DNA of 64,000 bases from Phenylobacterium sp. LH3H17 (GTDB taxonomy: Bacteria > Pseudomonadota > Alphaproteobacteria > Caulobacterales > Caulobacteraceae). Every line of letters starts with the position of its first letter. The first letter of the stretch is position 1. The notes under the pieces were generated by a model that had not been told where the DNA came from, made no database searches, and worked only from the letters and a program-made list of their open reading frames with translations. The stretch covers positions 2,547,001-2,611,000 of the forward strand of contig NZ_CP101283.1 in NCBI RefSeq assembly GCF_024298925.1. Reading direction: 5' to 3'. Below are positions 52,177 to 63,649 of the stretch, in pieces. A program made the translations under genes and the position numbers.

Positions 52177-52565
52177 TGTCGGTCTCTCCGAGGCGGTCCG
52201 TGTGACCGCGGTTAGCCTTAAACGCAGATCATCGCGTCTGGTTCGAAGCTGCGACGCGCCGCCGCAGTCAAGCTGGAGGCGGGTCGATCTTTGCCGGAGC
52301 AATGCGCGGGCGGCGACGGCGGTCTCGGGGTGTACGCACAGGATTCCATGGCCAAGGTCATTGAGGCGACACTCGAACCCTCCCCTGCTGACAACGCTGC
52401 TGACAGGTTTTGACACTCGGCCGGACTAGGACTCGCCGCGAGGCTCGCCGATAAGGTCGAATGCGACGTTTGTTCGCATAATGTTCCTGTGTTATCGCTG
52501 ACTCTCGGAACTACATTAGGCGGGGCCCGCTGAGCGCAGGGGGCGGATTGCGTTTCCGGAAAAAC
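52177..52565. other. 389-nt gap between ompA-like copy 2 and uvrA
   Basis: The gap lies between divergent genes. It holds the inverted repeat at 52193-52209 near the OmpA start and the LexA box at 52472-52486 near uvrA. In between (52210-52470) I see no coding frame with family features, no terminator and no RNA fold. Confidence 0.6.
52472..52486 (+). promoter_or_regulatory. LexA (SOS) box of uvrA
   Basis: GTTCGCATAATGTTC matches the alphaproteobacterial SOS box GTTC-N7-GTTC exactly. It is 80 nt before the chosen uvrA start. It implies SOS control of excision repair. Confidence 0.85.
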
Positions 52566-55466
<2,901 letters not shown>

Positions 55467-55502
55467 CGCCGTCCCTCCTCCTTGTGGGGAGGGATGCTTG
55501 CC

Positions 55503-56048
55503 CTAGAGCCCGCCGAACAGCGGCAGGGTCTCGGGGGCGAGGGCGCCTTCGATCTCGAGCATGCGCATCTTGGTGTCGGTCCCGCCGGGGGCCGAGAAGC
55601 CGCCCTTGCCGCCGCCGGCCGCCAGCACCCGATGGCACGGCACCACGATAGGCTACGGATTGGCGCCCAGCGCCTGGCCGACCGCACGGGACACCGAGAC
55701 ATCGCCGATCTCCCGGGCGATCTCGCCATAGGTGCGGGTCTTGCCGGGCGGAATGGCGCGGGCGATCTCGTAGACGCGCAGGTTGAAGGGCGCGACGCCC
55801 TGCGTGTCCAGTTCGATCTCCGTCAAGTCGAGGCGCTCGCCCCGCAGCAGGGCCTGGATGCCGGCGATGGCCGCCTGGACGGACGGCGGCGGCGCGGTTT
55901 CCACCGCCTCGGGAAACCGGCGCGCGAGTTTGGCGCGGGGGTCGGAGGGCCCGATCGGCGGCAGGTGCACACCCAGCAGGCCGCGCTCGCCCCAGACCAC
56001 GCCGCAGGTTCCGACCGCGGTCTCAAAGAGGGTGAAGCCTTGGGTCAT
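55503..56048 (-). pseudogene. ogt: Methylated-DNA-protein cysteine methyltransferase gene broken by one amber codon
   Basis: The first 131 codons read as an Ogt/MGMT protein (opening FTLFETAVGTCGVVWGERGL, later RVYEIARAIPPGKTRTYGEI and SRAVGQALGANP). They end at TAG at 55653-55655. In the same frame the coding continues without any shift as PIVVPCHRVLAAGGGKGGFS and further to a natural stop at 55503-55505. The amber codon lies just before PCHRV, the strand holding the acceptor cysteine. The shortened product cannot repair DNA. Either a real recent nonsense mutation or a base-call error; the rest looks intact. Confidence 0.85.
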
Positions 56049-56183
56049 GACGCCAATCTAACACCGGTCGCCCATCGGTTCTCGCGGCTTTCGGACATCG
56101 ACCTTCCGCAGGGATAATCGCTTGCGTTCAAACAAGCGTTCGAAATAGTTTGGCCGGATAACTTAGTTCATTTGGGAAGCACC

Positions 56184-56795
56184 ATGATCCTCTACGGCGC
56201 GCCGATGCCGGCGCCGAACCCCTTCCGCGTTCGCATGTTCCTCGCCGAGAAGGGCATCGACCTGCCGGAGACCAAGGTCGACATGTTCAAGCGCGAGCAT
56301 AAGTCGCCGGAGTTCCGCGCCAAGAATTCCATGGGCCAGATCCCGACCCTGGAACTCGACGACGGGACCTGCATCTCCGAGACCGTCGCAATCTGCCGCT
56401 ATTTCGAGGAAACCAATCCAACTCCGCCGCTGTTCGGCACGACGCCCGTGGAGAAGGCCCTGGTCGACCAGTGGGTCCGCCGGGTGGAGTTCGCGGTGAT
56501 GATGCCGGTGGGCAGCTACTGGCGCCACGCGCACCCGCGCACCGCAGCCCTGCTGACCCAGTACAAGGACTTCGGGGAGAGCAACAAGGAGACCTACAAG
56601 GGCGCGCAGAAGTACCTGAACCGCGAGCTGGAAGGCCGTGAGTTCCTGGTCGGAGACAGCCTGACAATGGCCGACATCTGCCTGCTCTCGACGGTGGACT
56701 TCGCCGAGTGGATCGGCCTGCCCGTGGAGGAGGAATTCGCCAACCTAGTCGCCTGGCGCGCCCGGATGAAGGCGCGGCCCAGCGCCAGCGCCTAG
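56184..56795 (+). CDS. Glutathione S-transferase family protein
   Basis: A 203-aa GST. The N-terminal thioredoxin-like half has YGAPMPAPNPFRVRMFLAEK and the cis-Pro/Glu-Ser motif region MGQIPTLELDDGTCISETVA (the glutathione site). The C-terminal helical half has EFLVGDSLTMADICLLS. The catalytic residue near the start could be Ser or Tyr and cannot be assigned. ATG 56184 chosen as the family start. It converges with a membrane-protein gene, sharing a CTAG. Substrate unknown. Confidence 0.92.
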   Translation: MILYGAPMPAPNPFRVRMFLAEKGIDLPETKVDMFKREHKSPEFRAKNSMGQIPTLELDDGTCISETVAICRYFEETNPTPPLFGTTPVEKALVDQWVRRVEFAVMMPVGSYWRHAHPRTAALLTQYKDFGESNKETYKGAQKYLNRELEGREFLVGDSLTMADICLLSTVDFAEWIGLPVEEEFANLVAWRARMKARPSASA

Positions 56796-57676
56796 GCTTC
56801 CTTCAGCGCCCGATAGGCCACGGCCGCGGGCGAGACCAGGACCGCGAAATAGAGCGCGTTCAGGAAGCCGCCGAAGATCGTGTAGGCGACCATCGGCGGC
56901 GTGTAGTAGGCGGCGACGGAGCTCAGGTCGGGCGAGAAGATCTTGCCCACCGATGCGATGTCGCCGCCCGCGAGGATGGCCGCGATCGCCATGAAGATCA
57001 CCATGGCCAGCAGCAGGACCACCACGACGCTGGCGATGGCCAGGATATAGGCGCCCAGCAGCTTCCAGAACTGGCCCTTGGTCAGCGCCCAGGAGTCGAA
57101 GACCGAGATCCTGCGCTCGGCGAAGGTGATGACCGGGGCGAGGGACAGACGCACGGCGACGTAGAGCAGAAGCCCCAGGAAGAAGAGCCCCAGGCCCACC
57201 CCGAACAGCGGCGATCCCAGCAGTCCGTAGGCCATCCCGGCGCCGATGCCGCCCAACAGCACCACGATCGTCACGGCCGCCAGGCTCAGCAGGAAGTAGA
57301 TCAGGGTGAGGACGGTCAACCTCAACTCGTCCTGCCCCAGCCGCAGGTAGCCGAAGCCGGTGTCCTCGGGGCGCAGGATGGCTCGATAGACCGCCGCGGC
57401 CAGCACCGCCTGCACGGCCAAGCCCATCGGGATCAGGATCGCGTAGAGCGGGCCGAGCGCCGCCAGGTTGTCGAGGGCCGCCTGCGGATCGGCGTTGGGA
57501 TTGTTGGCCTGGGCCTCCAGGGCCATCAGGTTCTGGCCGCCCATGGTCACCAGCAGCACCGGCATCAGCAAGCTGATGATCAGATAGAACCCCGCCCAGA
57601 TCAGTAGGACCCTGGGCTTTTCGCGGGTGATCCGGAAACCTTCAAAAGCGGCGTCTGTCGCCGAAAACGCAGTCAT
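56792..57676 (-). CDS. Multi-pass membrane protein (YciC/DUF-type)
   Basis: A 294-residue inner-membrane protein of unknown function. Hydrophobic segments are visible at VLLIWAGFYLIISLLMPVLL, YAILIPMGLAVQAVLAAAVY, LTVLTLIYFLLSLAAVTIVV, FGVGLGLFFLGLLLYVAVRL, ILAIASVVVVLLLAMVIFMA and YFAVLVSPAAVAYRAL: about six or seven. The motif SLAPVITFAERRISVFDSWA and the final segment resemble the YciC-like family. ATG 57676 is preferred over the longer antisense-like frame. It converges with GST. Confidence 0.75.
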   Translation of the reverse strand: MTAFSATDAAFEGFRITREKPRVLLIWAGFYLIISLLMPVLLVTMGGQNLMALEAQANNPNADPQAALDNLAALGPLYAILIPMGLAVQAVLAAAVYRAILRPEDTGFGYLRLGQDELRLTVLTLIYFLLSLAAVTIVVLLGGIGAGMAYGLLGSPLFGVGLGLFFLGLLLYVAVRLSLAPVITFAERRISVFDSWALTKGQFWKLLGAYILAIASVVVVLLLAMVIFMAIAAILAGGDIASVGKIFSPDLSSVAAYYTPPMVAYTIFGGFLNALYFAVLVSPAAVAYRALKEA

Positions 57677-57807
57677 CTCATTCCCCAGGCCAAGTCCTCG
57701 TCCAATAACGAGTCGGCCGCCCCTTTGGCTGCGAACATGGGCGTGGCGGGCCCGTTCCCGCAAGGCCCGGCTCGCGATCCCCGCGCGAAGTTGCTAGTTA
57801 GTCACGC

Positions 57808-59211
57808 ATGTCGATCTCCCCTGTTCATATCGTCGGCGGCGGCCTGGCCGGTTCCGAGGCCGCCTGGCAGGTCGCCCAGGCTGGCGTCCCCGTGGTCCTG
57901 CACGAAATGCGGCCCGTGCGCGGCACCGACGCACACCAGACCGACGGCCTGGCCGAATTGGTCTGCTCCAACTCGTTCCGCGCCGATGATTGGACCGGCA
58001 ACGCCGTGGGCCTGCTGCACGCGGAGATGCGGCGGCTGGACTCGATCATCATGTCGGCGGGCGACGCCCACCAGGTTCCCGCGGGCGGCGCCCTGGCCGT
58101 CGACAGGGAAGGCTTCTCCCAGGCTGTCACCGCAAGGCTCGAGGCGCATCCCTTGGTCACCATCGCGCGCGAAGAGGTGGCCGGCCTGCCCCCGGCCGAC
58201 TGGGACAGCGTGATCGTCGCCACCGGGCCCCTCACCTCGCCCGCCCTGTCGGCGGCGGTGCTAGAGCTGACCGGCGAGGGCGAACTCTCGTTCTTCGACG
58301 CCATCGCCCCGATCGTGAACGTCGAATCCATCGACATGGACATCTGCTGGCGCCAGTCGCGCTACGACAAGGTCGGCCCCGGCGGCGACGCGGCGGCCTA
58401 TATCAACTGCCCGATGGACAAGGCCCAGTACGAAGCCTTCATCGACGCCCTGCTGGCCGGCGAGAAGTCCGAGTTCAAGGACTGGGAGCACGTCCCCTAT
58501 TTCGACGGCTGCCTGCCCATCGAGGTGATGGCGGAGCGCGGCCGCGAGACCCTGCGTCACGGGCCGATGAAGCCGGTGGGCCTGACCAACGACCACGACC
58601 CGCAGACCAAGGCGCACGCCATCGTCCAGTTGCGGCAGGACAACGCCCTGGGCACGCTTTGGAACATGGTCGGCTTCCAGACCAAGCTGAAGCACGGCGC
58701 ACAGACCGAGATCTTCCGCATGATCCCGGGCCTGGAGAAGGCGGTGTTCGCACGCCTCGGCGGCCTGCATCGCAACACGTTCCTGAACAGCCCCAAGCTG
58801 TTGGACGCCCAGCTTCGGATGAAATCTCAGCCACGCTTGCGGTTCGCCGGCCAGGTGACCGGGGTCGAGGGCTATGTGGAGAGCGCCGCCATCGGCCTGC
58901 TGGCCGGCCGTTTCGCCGCGGCCGAGCGCCTGGGCCGGCCCATCGAGGCGCCACCGGCCACCACCGCCCTGGGCGCCCTGATCGGCCACATCACGGGCGG
59001 CCACATCGAGGCGGGCAAGGGCAGCTTCCAGCCCATGAACATCAACTACGGCCTGCTGCCGCCGCTGGACGATGCGGTGGTCAAGCGGCGCGAGGACGGC
59101 AGCCGGATCGGCTCGAAGGAACGCGGCCGGGCCAAGAAGCTGGCGATGGGCGAACGCGCCCTGGCCGACCTCGACAGCTGGGCCACGAGGGTTCCGCTGG
59201 CGGCGGAATAG
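57808..59211 (+). CDS. trmFO: Folate-dependent tRNA U54 methyltransferase TrmFO
   Basis: An FAD/methylene-tetrahydrofolate enzyme that makes 5-methyluridine at tRNA position 54. The 467-aa protein has the FAD loop [20 protein letters not shown], then the family block [39 protein letters not shown] and [20 protein letters not shown]. The C-terminus carries [20 protein letters not shown] and [13 protein letters not shown]. Length is normal. ATG 57808 is the only sensible start. Confidence 0.97.
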   Translation: MSISPVHIVGGGLAGSEAAWQVAQAGVPVVLHEMRPVRGTDAHQTDGLAELVCSNSFRADDWTGNAVGLLHAEMRRLDSIIMSAGDAHQVPAGGALAVDREGFSQAVTARLEAHPLVTIAREEVAGLPPADWDSVIVATGPLTSPALSAAVLELTGEGELSFFDAIAPIVNVESIDMDICWRQSRYDKVGPGGDAAAYINCPMDKAQYEAFIDALLAGEKSEFKDWEHVPYFDGCLPIEVMAERGRETLRHGPMKPVGLTNDHDPQTKAHAIVQLRQDNALGTLWNMVGFQTKLKHGAQTEIFRMIPGLEKAVFARLGGLHRNTFLNSPKLLDAQLRMKSQPRLRFAGQVTGVEGYVESAAIGLLAGRFAAAERLGRPIEAPPATTALGALIGHITGGHIEAGKGSFQPMNINYGLLPPLDDAVVKRREDGSRIGSKERGRAKKLAMGERALADLDSWATRVPLAAE

Positions 59212-59212
59212 C

Positions 59213-59776
59213 TCAGGCCCGGACCGCGCCGCCGACCTGGGCCGTCAGCCGGGCGCGCAGGCCGTCCAGAATCACCGCCAGGCCGAACTCGAAGCCGGCC
59301 TCGCTGTCGGCGGCCCCGCCGCCCGTCTGCTCGTCCAGCGCCCAGCCCAGGGTGAAACGCGACAGGGTGCGGAAGGCGAGGTGCGCCTCGGTGTTGGTGA
59401 AGCCGGCACGCTCCAGTCGCTCCACCATGCCCGGGACCACGGCGATCGCCTGCGCGCCGGTGGGATGGCGCCCGGTCAGCAGCCGGGCTCCGTCGCGATG
59501 GGACAGCGCCGCCTTGCGTATCACCCGCGCCCCGGCGGCCAGCCATTCGTCCCACTCCCGCGCCCGCCGGACCGCGGGGTCGGTCTGCAGCACCTCGCCG
59601 AACATGGCGTCCGACATGTGGTCGAACAGGGCGTCCTTGTTCTTCACGTGCCAGTAGAGCGAAGGCCCGGCCACGCCCAGCACCTCCGCCAGCCGCCGCG
59701 TCGTCACGCCCTCCAGGCCCTGCTCGTCCAACAGCCGCAAGGCCGCGGCGACGATGGTCTTGCGATCCAGGCCCAT
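59213..59776 (-). CDS. TetR-family transcriptional repressor
   Basis: A 187-aa repressor: N-terminal HTH IVAAALRLLDEQGLEGVTTR followed by LAEVLGVAGPSLYWHVKNKD, typical of the TetR (tetracycline-repressor-like) class with its C-terminal dimer domain. It is divergent from an exported esterase, and the 102-nt gap holds two tandem palindromes (59804-59816 and 59824-59836) likely bound by it. Effector unknown. It converges with trmFO after 1 nt. Confidence 0.93.
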   Translation of the reverse strand: MGLDRKTIVAAALRLLDEQGLEGVTTRRLAEVLGVAGPSLYWHVKNKDALFDHMSDAMFGEVLQTDPAVRRAREWDEWLAAGARVIRKAALSHRDGARLLTGRHPTGAQAIAVVPGMVERLERAGFTNTEAHLAFRTLSRFTLGWALDEQTGGGAADSEAGFEFGLAVILDGLRARLTAQVGGAVRA

Positions 59777-59803
59777 GCCATCTCCCAGGCGATTGACTCG
59801 TCC

Positions 59804-59836
59804 CTAGCATCGCTAGAGGATGCCTAGCACTGCTAG
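59804..59836. promoter_or_regulatory. Two tandem TetR-type operators
   Basis: CTAGCATCGCTAG (59804-59816) and CTAGCACTGCTAG (59824-59836) are two near-identical palindromes with centres 20 bp apart, about two helical turns. They lie 28 nt from the tetR start and about 43 nt from the esterase start. Confidence 0.75.
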
Positions 59837-59878
59837 AGAACTCCGTCTTAACGGAGAGCAAACCGTGGGGAAACGCAT

Positions 59879-60859
59879 ATGAACGTCAAGACCATGACCG
59901 CCCTGGCCGCCCTGCTGGCGGTGAGCGCCTCCGCCGCCGCCGCGCAGAACGGCGAACTGCGCTGCCCGGCCAAGGATTGCCCCGGAGATGTGGTGGTCGC
60001 CCCGGGCTCGGTGGTCGACCCCAAGACCGGCCGGAAGTTCTTCCTGGACTATCCGAAGGACCTCAAGCCCGGCGAGAAGGTGGTGTTCGTGTTGAACCTG
60101 CACGGCGGCGGCAGCTTCGGGAACTGGCAGCGCCACTACTTCCCCATCGTCGATCAGGTGGACAAGTACCGGCTGGTGGTGGCGACGCCGAATGCGCCGC
60201 CCCGGATCTGGCAGCCGAGTGACGACGCCCACCTGCAGAATGTCGTGGACATGGTCTATGACCGCTTCGGCGCGGCCAACATCAAGGCCTTCTGGCTGGC
60301 AGGGCATTCGCAGGGCGGCATGACCTCGCGTCGCATCGTCTGTTCCGACTATTTCGCGCCGAAGGTCACCGGATTTCTCAGCCTTTCCGGCGGACGCGTC
60401 GGCGGCCAGCCCGAGCGGACCGGCCGTGGGCCGGCCCCTCAGCGCGGGGCCACCGCGCCCGACGGCCCGTCGCCCGAGATGATGGCCGCCATGGCGCGCA
60501 GCATGGCCGCGCCGCTGGCCTGCGATTTCTCACACATCTACACGACCGGCGAGCATGAGGTCGTCGCCCTGCCGCAGACCTCGGAATGGGCGGCGAAGTA
60601 CGGCTGCGCGGCACGGGAGAAGCGGGCCGACATCGTCGACACCACGGCGGGCTATGTCTACGACACCAGCCGCCAAGACCCGCCGACCAAGGCCTGGGGC
60701 CGCCCGGCCGGTCCCGGCCGCACCGAGGTCTTCGTCTATCCGAACTGCAGAGACGGCCGGGTGGTCGCCGACCTGGTGCGGATCGACAAGGGCCATACCG
60801 AGGGCCTGGAACCCCACGTGGTCGAGGAGATCGTCAAGCTGATGGTGGCGGCGAAATAG
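59879..60859 (+). CDS. Exported alpha/beta hydrolase, PHB-depolymerase/LpqC-like
   Basis: A secreted hydrolase of 326 residues. It has a signal peptide to about residue 22 (ending ASAAAA), then [20 protein letters not shown] (oxyanion loop), the nucleophile [16 protein letters not shown] and, late, [15 protein letters not shown] with the catalytic His. It is related to poly-hydroxybutyrate depolymerase-like and feruloyl-esterase-like enzymes. Regulated by the divergent TetR through two operators. Substrate unknown. Confidence 0.85.
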   Translation: MNVKTMTALAALLAVSASAAAAQNGELRCPAKDCPGDVVVAPGSVVDPKTGRKFFLDYPKDLKPGEKVVFVLNLHGGGSFGNWQRHYFPIVDQVDKYRLVVATPNAPPRIWQPSDDAHLQNVVDMVYDRFGAANIKAFWLAGHSQGGMTSRRIVCSDYFAPKVTGFLSLSGGRVGGQPERTGRGPAPQRGATAPDGPSPEMMAAMARSMAAPLACDFSHIYTTGEHEVVALPQTSEWAAKYGCAAREKRADIVDTTAGYVYDTSRQDPPTKAWGRPAGPGRTEVFVYPNCRDGRVVADLVRIDKGHTEGLEPHVVEEIVKLMVAAK

Positions 60860-61552
60860 TCAGACCCGCCCGGTCAGCACGGCCCAGAGCAGGCGGATCC
60901 GGGCGGCCAGCTCGGAGGGGCGGGCGCCCTTGGCCCTGACGCGGGCCAGGGTCGCATGCGCCACCGCCGGGAAGGCCGCCGGCGACAGGCCCCGAGCGCC
61001 GGAAAGCGCCGCGTTCAGGGCGGCCTGCGCGCCCTCCCCCGTCATGCCCGCCGTTCCCATCAGTCGCCCGATCGCCCAGGCCCGGCCGCCGCTGGCCGCC
61101 TTGGCGGGATCGGCGGAGGGGTCGAGAATGCGGGCGGCCAGCATCGCCGCCGCCCCGCCGGTGTTGGCCGCCCATTCCAGGGCGTCGGCCAGGTTCATGG
61201 GTTCGGGCGAGAGCTCGCGATAGCGGGCGTCGATCATCGCCTCCAGCGGCTCGCGGGGAAGGCCGTGGGCGGCGGTGGCCGCCGCCAGGGCCTGGGCCGT
61301 GGGGTGATGGCGCACGGGACGGCCCTCGAACACCTCATCCAGCACCTCGCGCCACCAGGTCAGGCGGATCTCGCCCATCAGGGCGTTGGAGGCGACCTTG
61401 GGCGCGCGCGCCAGCTCGTAGTCATAGGCGTAGAGGGCGATCACATCGGCGCGCGCCCTGGCGTCGGCCACGAACCGGCTGGAGAGCCAGCGGTCGGGGT
61501 CCACCCGGGCGATCAGGCCGTCGAGGTCGTCGGGAAGGTCTTGTTCGGGCAT
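60860..61552 (-). CDS. Squalene/phytoene-synthase-fold protein (NDUFAF6-like)
   Basis: A 230-aa all-helical protein with the prenyl-synthase-like fold: RFVADARARADVIALYAYDY then ARAPKVASNALMGEIRLTWW and NTGGAAAMLAARIL. The Asp-rich DxxxD diphosphate motifs of true squalene synthases are not visible. This resembles NDUFAF6, a complex I assembly factor. Location beside a NDUFAF3-like gene supports that role. It is separated from the upstream PuuD-like gene by a terminator. Confidence 0.75.
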   Translation of the reverse strand: MPEQDLPDDLDGLIARVDPDRWLSSRFVADARARADVIALYAYDYELARAPKVASNALMGEIRLTWWREVLDEVFEGRPVRHHPTAQALAAATAAHGLPREPLEAMIDARYRELSPEPMNLADALEWAANTGGAAAMLAARILDPSADPAKAASGGRAWAIGRLMGTAGMTGEGAQAALNAALSGARGLSPAAFPAVAHATLARVRAKGARPSELAARIRLLWAVLTGRV

Positions 61553-61560
61553 GGCTCAAA

Positions 61561-61589
61561 GCAAAAGGCCCGCCAATGCGGCGGGCCTT
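61561..61589 (-). terminator. Rho-independent terminator of the PuuD-like gene
   Basis: A perfect 10-bp stem, AAGGCCCGCC (61565-61574) with GGCGGGCCTT (61580-61589), loop AATGC. On the minus strand a TTTTGC U-run follows it. Confidence 0.8.
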
Positions 61590-61612
61590 CCGATCCTAAT
61601 GGATTTCGGCGA

Positions 61613-62218
61613 TCAGCCGAAGATGGTCTGGCTCATGGTCATGGTGACCAGCATAGGCACCGACAGCAGGGTGTTGATGCGCGAGAACAGCATCGCCGTG
61701 CGACCGGCCTTGGCCTTGGCGTCCGCGTCGGCCTCGACGAGACCCAGCGCGATTTTCTGGTTCGGCCAGATGAACGCCCAGACGTTGATGAACATGATCG
61801 TGGCCAGCCACATGCCGGTGCCGATCATGGTGTGCTGCGGCACCGAGAAGCCCTCGGTGGCGCCGAGGCTGAAGGCCTCGATCAGATAGCCGCGGTTCAT
61901 GGCGAGCACCACGCCCATGACCCAGGTGGCCAGGGCCGCCCAGCGGAACCAGAACAGCGCCTCGGGCGCGATGTACTTGGAGACGGCGGGCTTCAGCTCG
62001 GCCGGGATGGCCGGCATGACCCGGATCTGGACGAAGTTGAAATAGTACAGCAGCCCGATCCAGAGGATGCCGAAGAAGGTGTGCAGCAAGCGGAACACGG
62101 CCTGCCAGAAAATGGCGTCGGTCGAGCCGTAGTGGCTCATATAGCCCGCGACCATGATGATCGCGAGAATGAAGCTCACGATCATGGTGTTGCGGAAATT
62201 AGAAAGCAGTCCGGCCAT
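61613..62218 (-). CDS. PuuD-like membrane protein (urate hydroxylase domain)
   Basis: A 201-residue inner-membrane protein with about four to five helices (MIVSFILAIIMVAGYMSHYG, LLHTFFGILWIGLLYYFNFV, WAALATWVMGVVLAM). The order FRLLHTFFGILWIGLLYYFN, WFRWAALATWVMG and HTMIGTGMWLATIMFINVWA matches the PuuD-type membrane urate-hydroxylase domain. The cytochrome c part seen in PuuD is absent, so activity would need a partner. ATG 62218 chosen. The uricase role is not assured. Confidence 0.75.
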   Translation of the reverse strand: MAGLLSNFRNTMIVSFILAIIMVAGYMSHYGSTDAIFWQAVFRLLHTFFGILWIGLLYYFNFVQIRVMPAIPAELKPAVSKYIAPEALFWFRWAALATWVMGVVLAMNRGYLIEAFSLGATEGFSVPQHTMIGTGMWLATIMFINVWAFIWPNQKIALGLVEADADAKAKAGRTAMLFSRINTLLSVPMLVTMTMSQTIFG

Positions 62219-62292
62219 CGATGAGCCCCTCACGATTCCTACCCAGGGACTCCGGTATAGGGCGTTTCCACTGATGCGGGAAGGCGCGAGCC

Positions 62293-62652
62293 TCAGATCG
62301 CGATGAGGGCGGCGGCGAGCCTGCGGCCCTCGGCGGTCAGGACGTTGTAGAGCCGCGCCGCGGCGGCCGTGTCCATGAATTCCAGGCCGATTCCGGCCTT
62401 CTGCAGGGTCTCGCGCACCGCCTTCGGCGGCAGGGCGTTGATCGCCCCCACCCCCAGCAGCACGAACTCCACCTCGGCGCGCCCCGCCGCCAGCACATCG
62501 GCAAAGCTGGCGGGGGTAAGCTCGGCCAGCGAACGCACCGGCCAGACGGTCGGCTCGTCACGCAGGATCAGCAGCGAGCCCTGATGCCGGCCCGAGGAGA
62601 GGCGGAAGCCGCCGTCGCCATAGGCATCGATCTGGGGCGCGTCGCGGGCCAT
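62293..62652 (-). CDS. MTH938/NDUFAF3-like domain protein
   Basis: A 119-aa protein of the Mth938-like family, which includes the complex I assembly factor NDUFAF3. It reads DAYGDGGFRLSSGRHQGSLL, LLGVGAINALPPKAVRETLQ and GIGLEFMDTAAAARLYNVL. Start at 62652 is 7 nt after the secF stop, so it is probably cotranscribed with secD-secF. Proximity to membrane-insertion genes is typical for this family in alphaproteobacteria. Confidence 0.9.
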   Translation of the reverse strand: MARDAPQIDAYGDGGFRLSSGRHQGSLLILRDEPTVWPVRSLAELTPASFADVLAAGRAEVEFVLLGVGAINALPPKAVRETLQKAGIGLEFMDTAAAARLYNVLTAEGRRLAAALIAI

Positions 62653-62659
62653 CGACCGA

Positions 62660-63649
62660 TCAGGGCCGCTGGGCCGCGCCCGCCGCGGCCGGCCGGACCT
62701 CGTCTTCCTCGCCCCGCTTGACGCCCAGCATCAGCAAGACCGGCGCGGCGATGTAGAAGGACGAATAGGTGCCCACCACGATGCCGAAGATCATCGAGAT
62801 CGAGAAGCCGAGCAGGGCGTCGCCGCCGAACACGGCCAAGCCGGTCAGGGCCATGATCCCGGTCACGCCGGTGATCGCCGTCCGAGACAGGGTCTCGTTG
62901 ATCGAGAGGTCGATGACGTCGCCCAGGGGCATTTTCTTGTACTTGCGCAGGTTCTCGCGGATCCGGTCGAGGATGACCACGGTGTCGTTCACCGAATAGC
63001 CGATGATGGTCAGGATCGAGGCCACCGCCGTCAGCGTGAATTCCATCTGGGTGAAAGCGAACAGGCCGAAGGTGAGCAGCACGTCGTGGACCAGGGCCGA
63101 GGCCGCGCCGATCCCGAAGGTCAGGCCGAACCGGAACCAGATGTAGGTCATCATCATCCCGATCCCGAGCAGCAGGGCGAGCACGCCGTTGCGGAACAGC
63201 TCGCCCGAGACCTTGGGACCGACGACCTCGGTCTTCTTGAAGTTCAGCGGACCAAGCGCCTTGACCAGCTCGGCCTTGACGCCGTCCACGGCCCGGGTGG
63301 CGTGGGCCGCGTCCTTGACCTCGAACCGGACCAGCACGTCGCTGGCCTTTCCGAAGGCCTGGACCTGGATGTCGCCGACACCCTGCCCCGCCAGGGCCTG
63401 GCGGATCTTGCCGAGGTCGGCGGGCCTGCCGTCGACCGTGGAAAGCTCCAGGACCGTCCCGCCGCGGAAGTCGACGCCGCAGTTCAAGCCGCCGCAGGGC
63501 GGGGTCGCCGGCCAGATGGTGAAGAACAGCGAGGCCGCGCAAGCCAGGGCCGAGATGCCGCCGATGATCGGCGAGTACTTGACGAACCTGAAGTTCGTCT
63601 TGACCGGCAGCAGCTTGATTAGGGGCCAGAATTTCGACATGGCGCTCAC
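62660..63649 (-). CDS. secF: Protein translocase subunit SecF
   Basis: SecF works with SecD to use the proton gradient for late steps of Sec export. The 329-aa protein has an N-terminal TM (GISALACAASLFFTIWP), the periplasmic P1 region (VDFRGGTVLELSTVDGRPAD), then TM2-TM6 with LVHDVLLTFGLFAFTQMEFT and the family motif IIGYSVNDTVVILDRIRENL. The start is GTG 63649, overlapping the secD stop (GTGA), or ATG 63640. Confidence 0.96.
   Translation of the reverse strand: MSAMSKFWPLIKLLPVKTNFRFVKYSPIIGGISALACAASLFFTIWPATPPCGGLNCGVDFRGGTVLELSTVDGRPADLGKIRQALAGQGVGDIQVQAFGKASDVLVRFEVKDAAHATRAVDGVKAELVKALGPLNFKKTEVVGPKVSGELFRNGVLALLLGIGMMMTYIWFRFGLTFGIGAASALVHDVLLTFGLFAFTQMEFTLTAVASILTIIGYSVNDTVVILDRIRENLRKYKKMPLGDVIDLSINETLSRTAITGVTGIMALTGLAVFGGDALLGFSISMIFGIVVGTYSSFYIAAPVLLMLGVKRGEEDEVRPAAAGAAQRP

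Noticed and set aside
55472-55494. Hairpin TCCCTCC...GGAGGGA after uvrA as a terminator
   Set aside because: A 7-bp stem with 9-nt loop but no U-run on either side; not strong enough to call.
55653-55655. Amber codon in ogt as programmed read-through or pyrrolysine
   Set aside because: No stop-codon context, suppressor tRNA or pyl genes are visible; a plain nonsense mutation or base error is simpler.
56123-56138. GTTC-N8-GTTC before the GST gene, resembling a LexA box
   Set aside because: Spacer is 8 rather than 7 nt, and the sites are not in a promoter with other SOS features.
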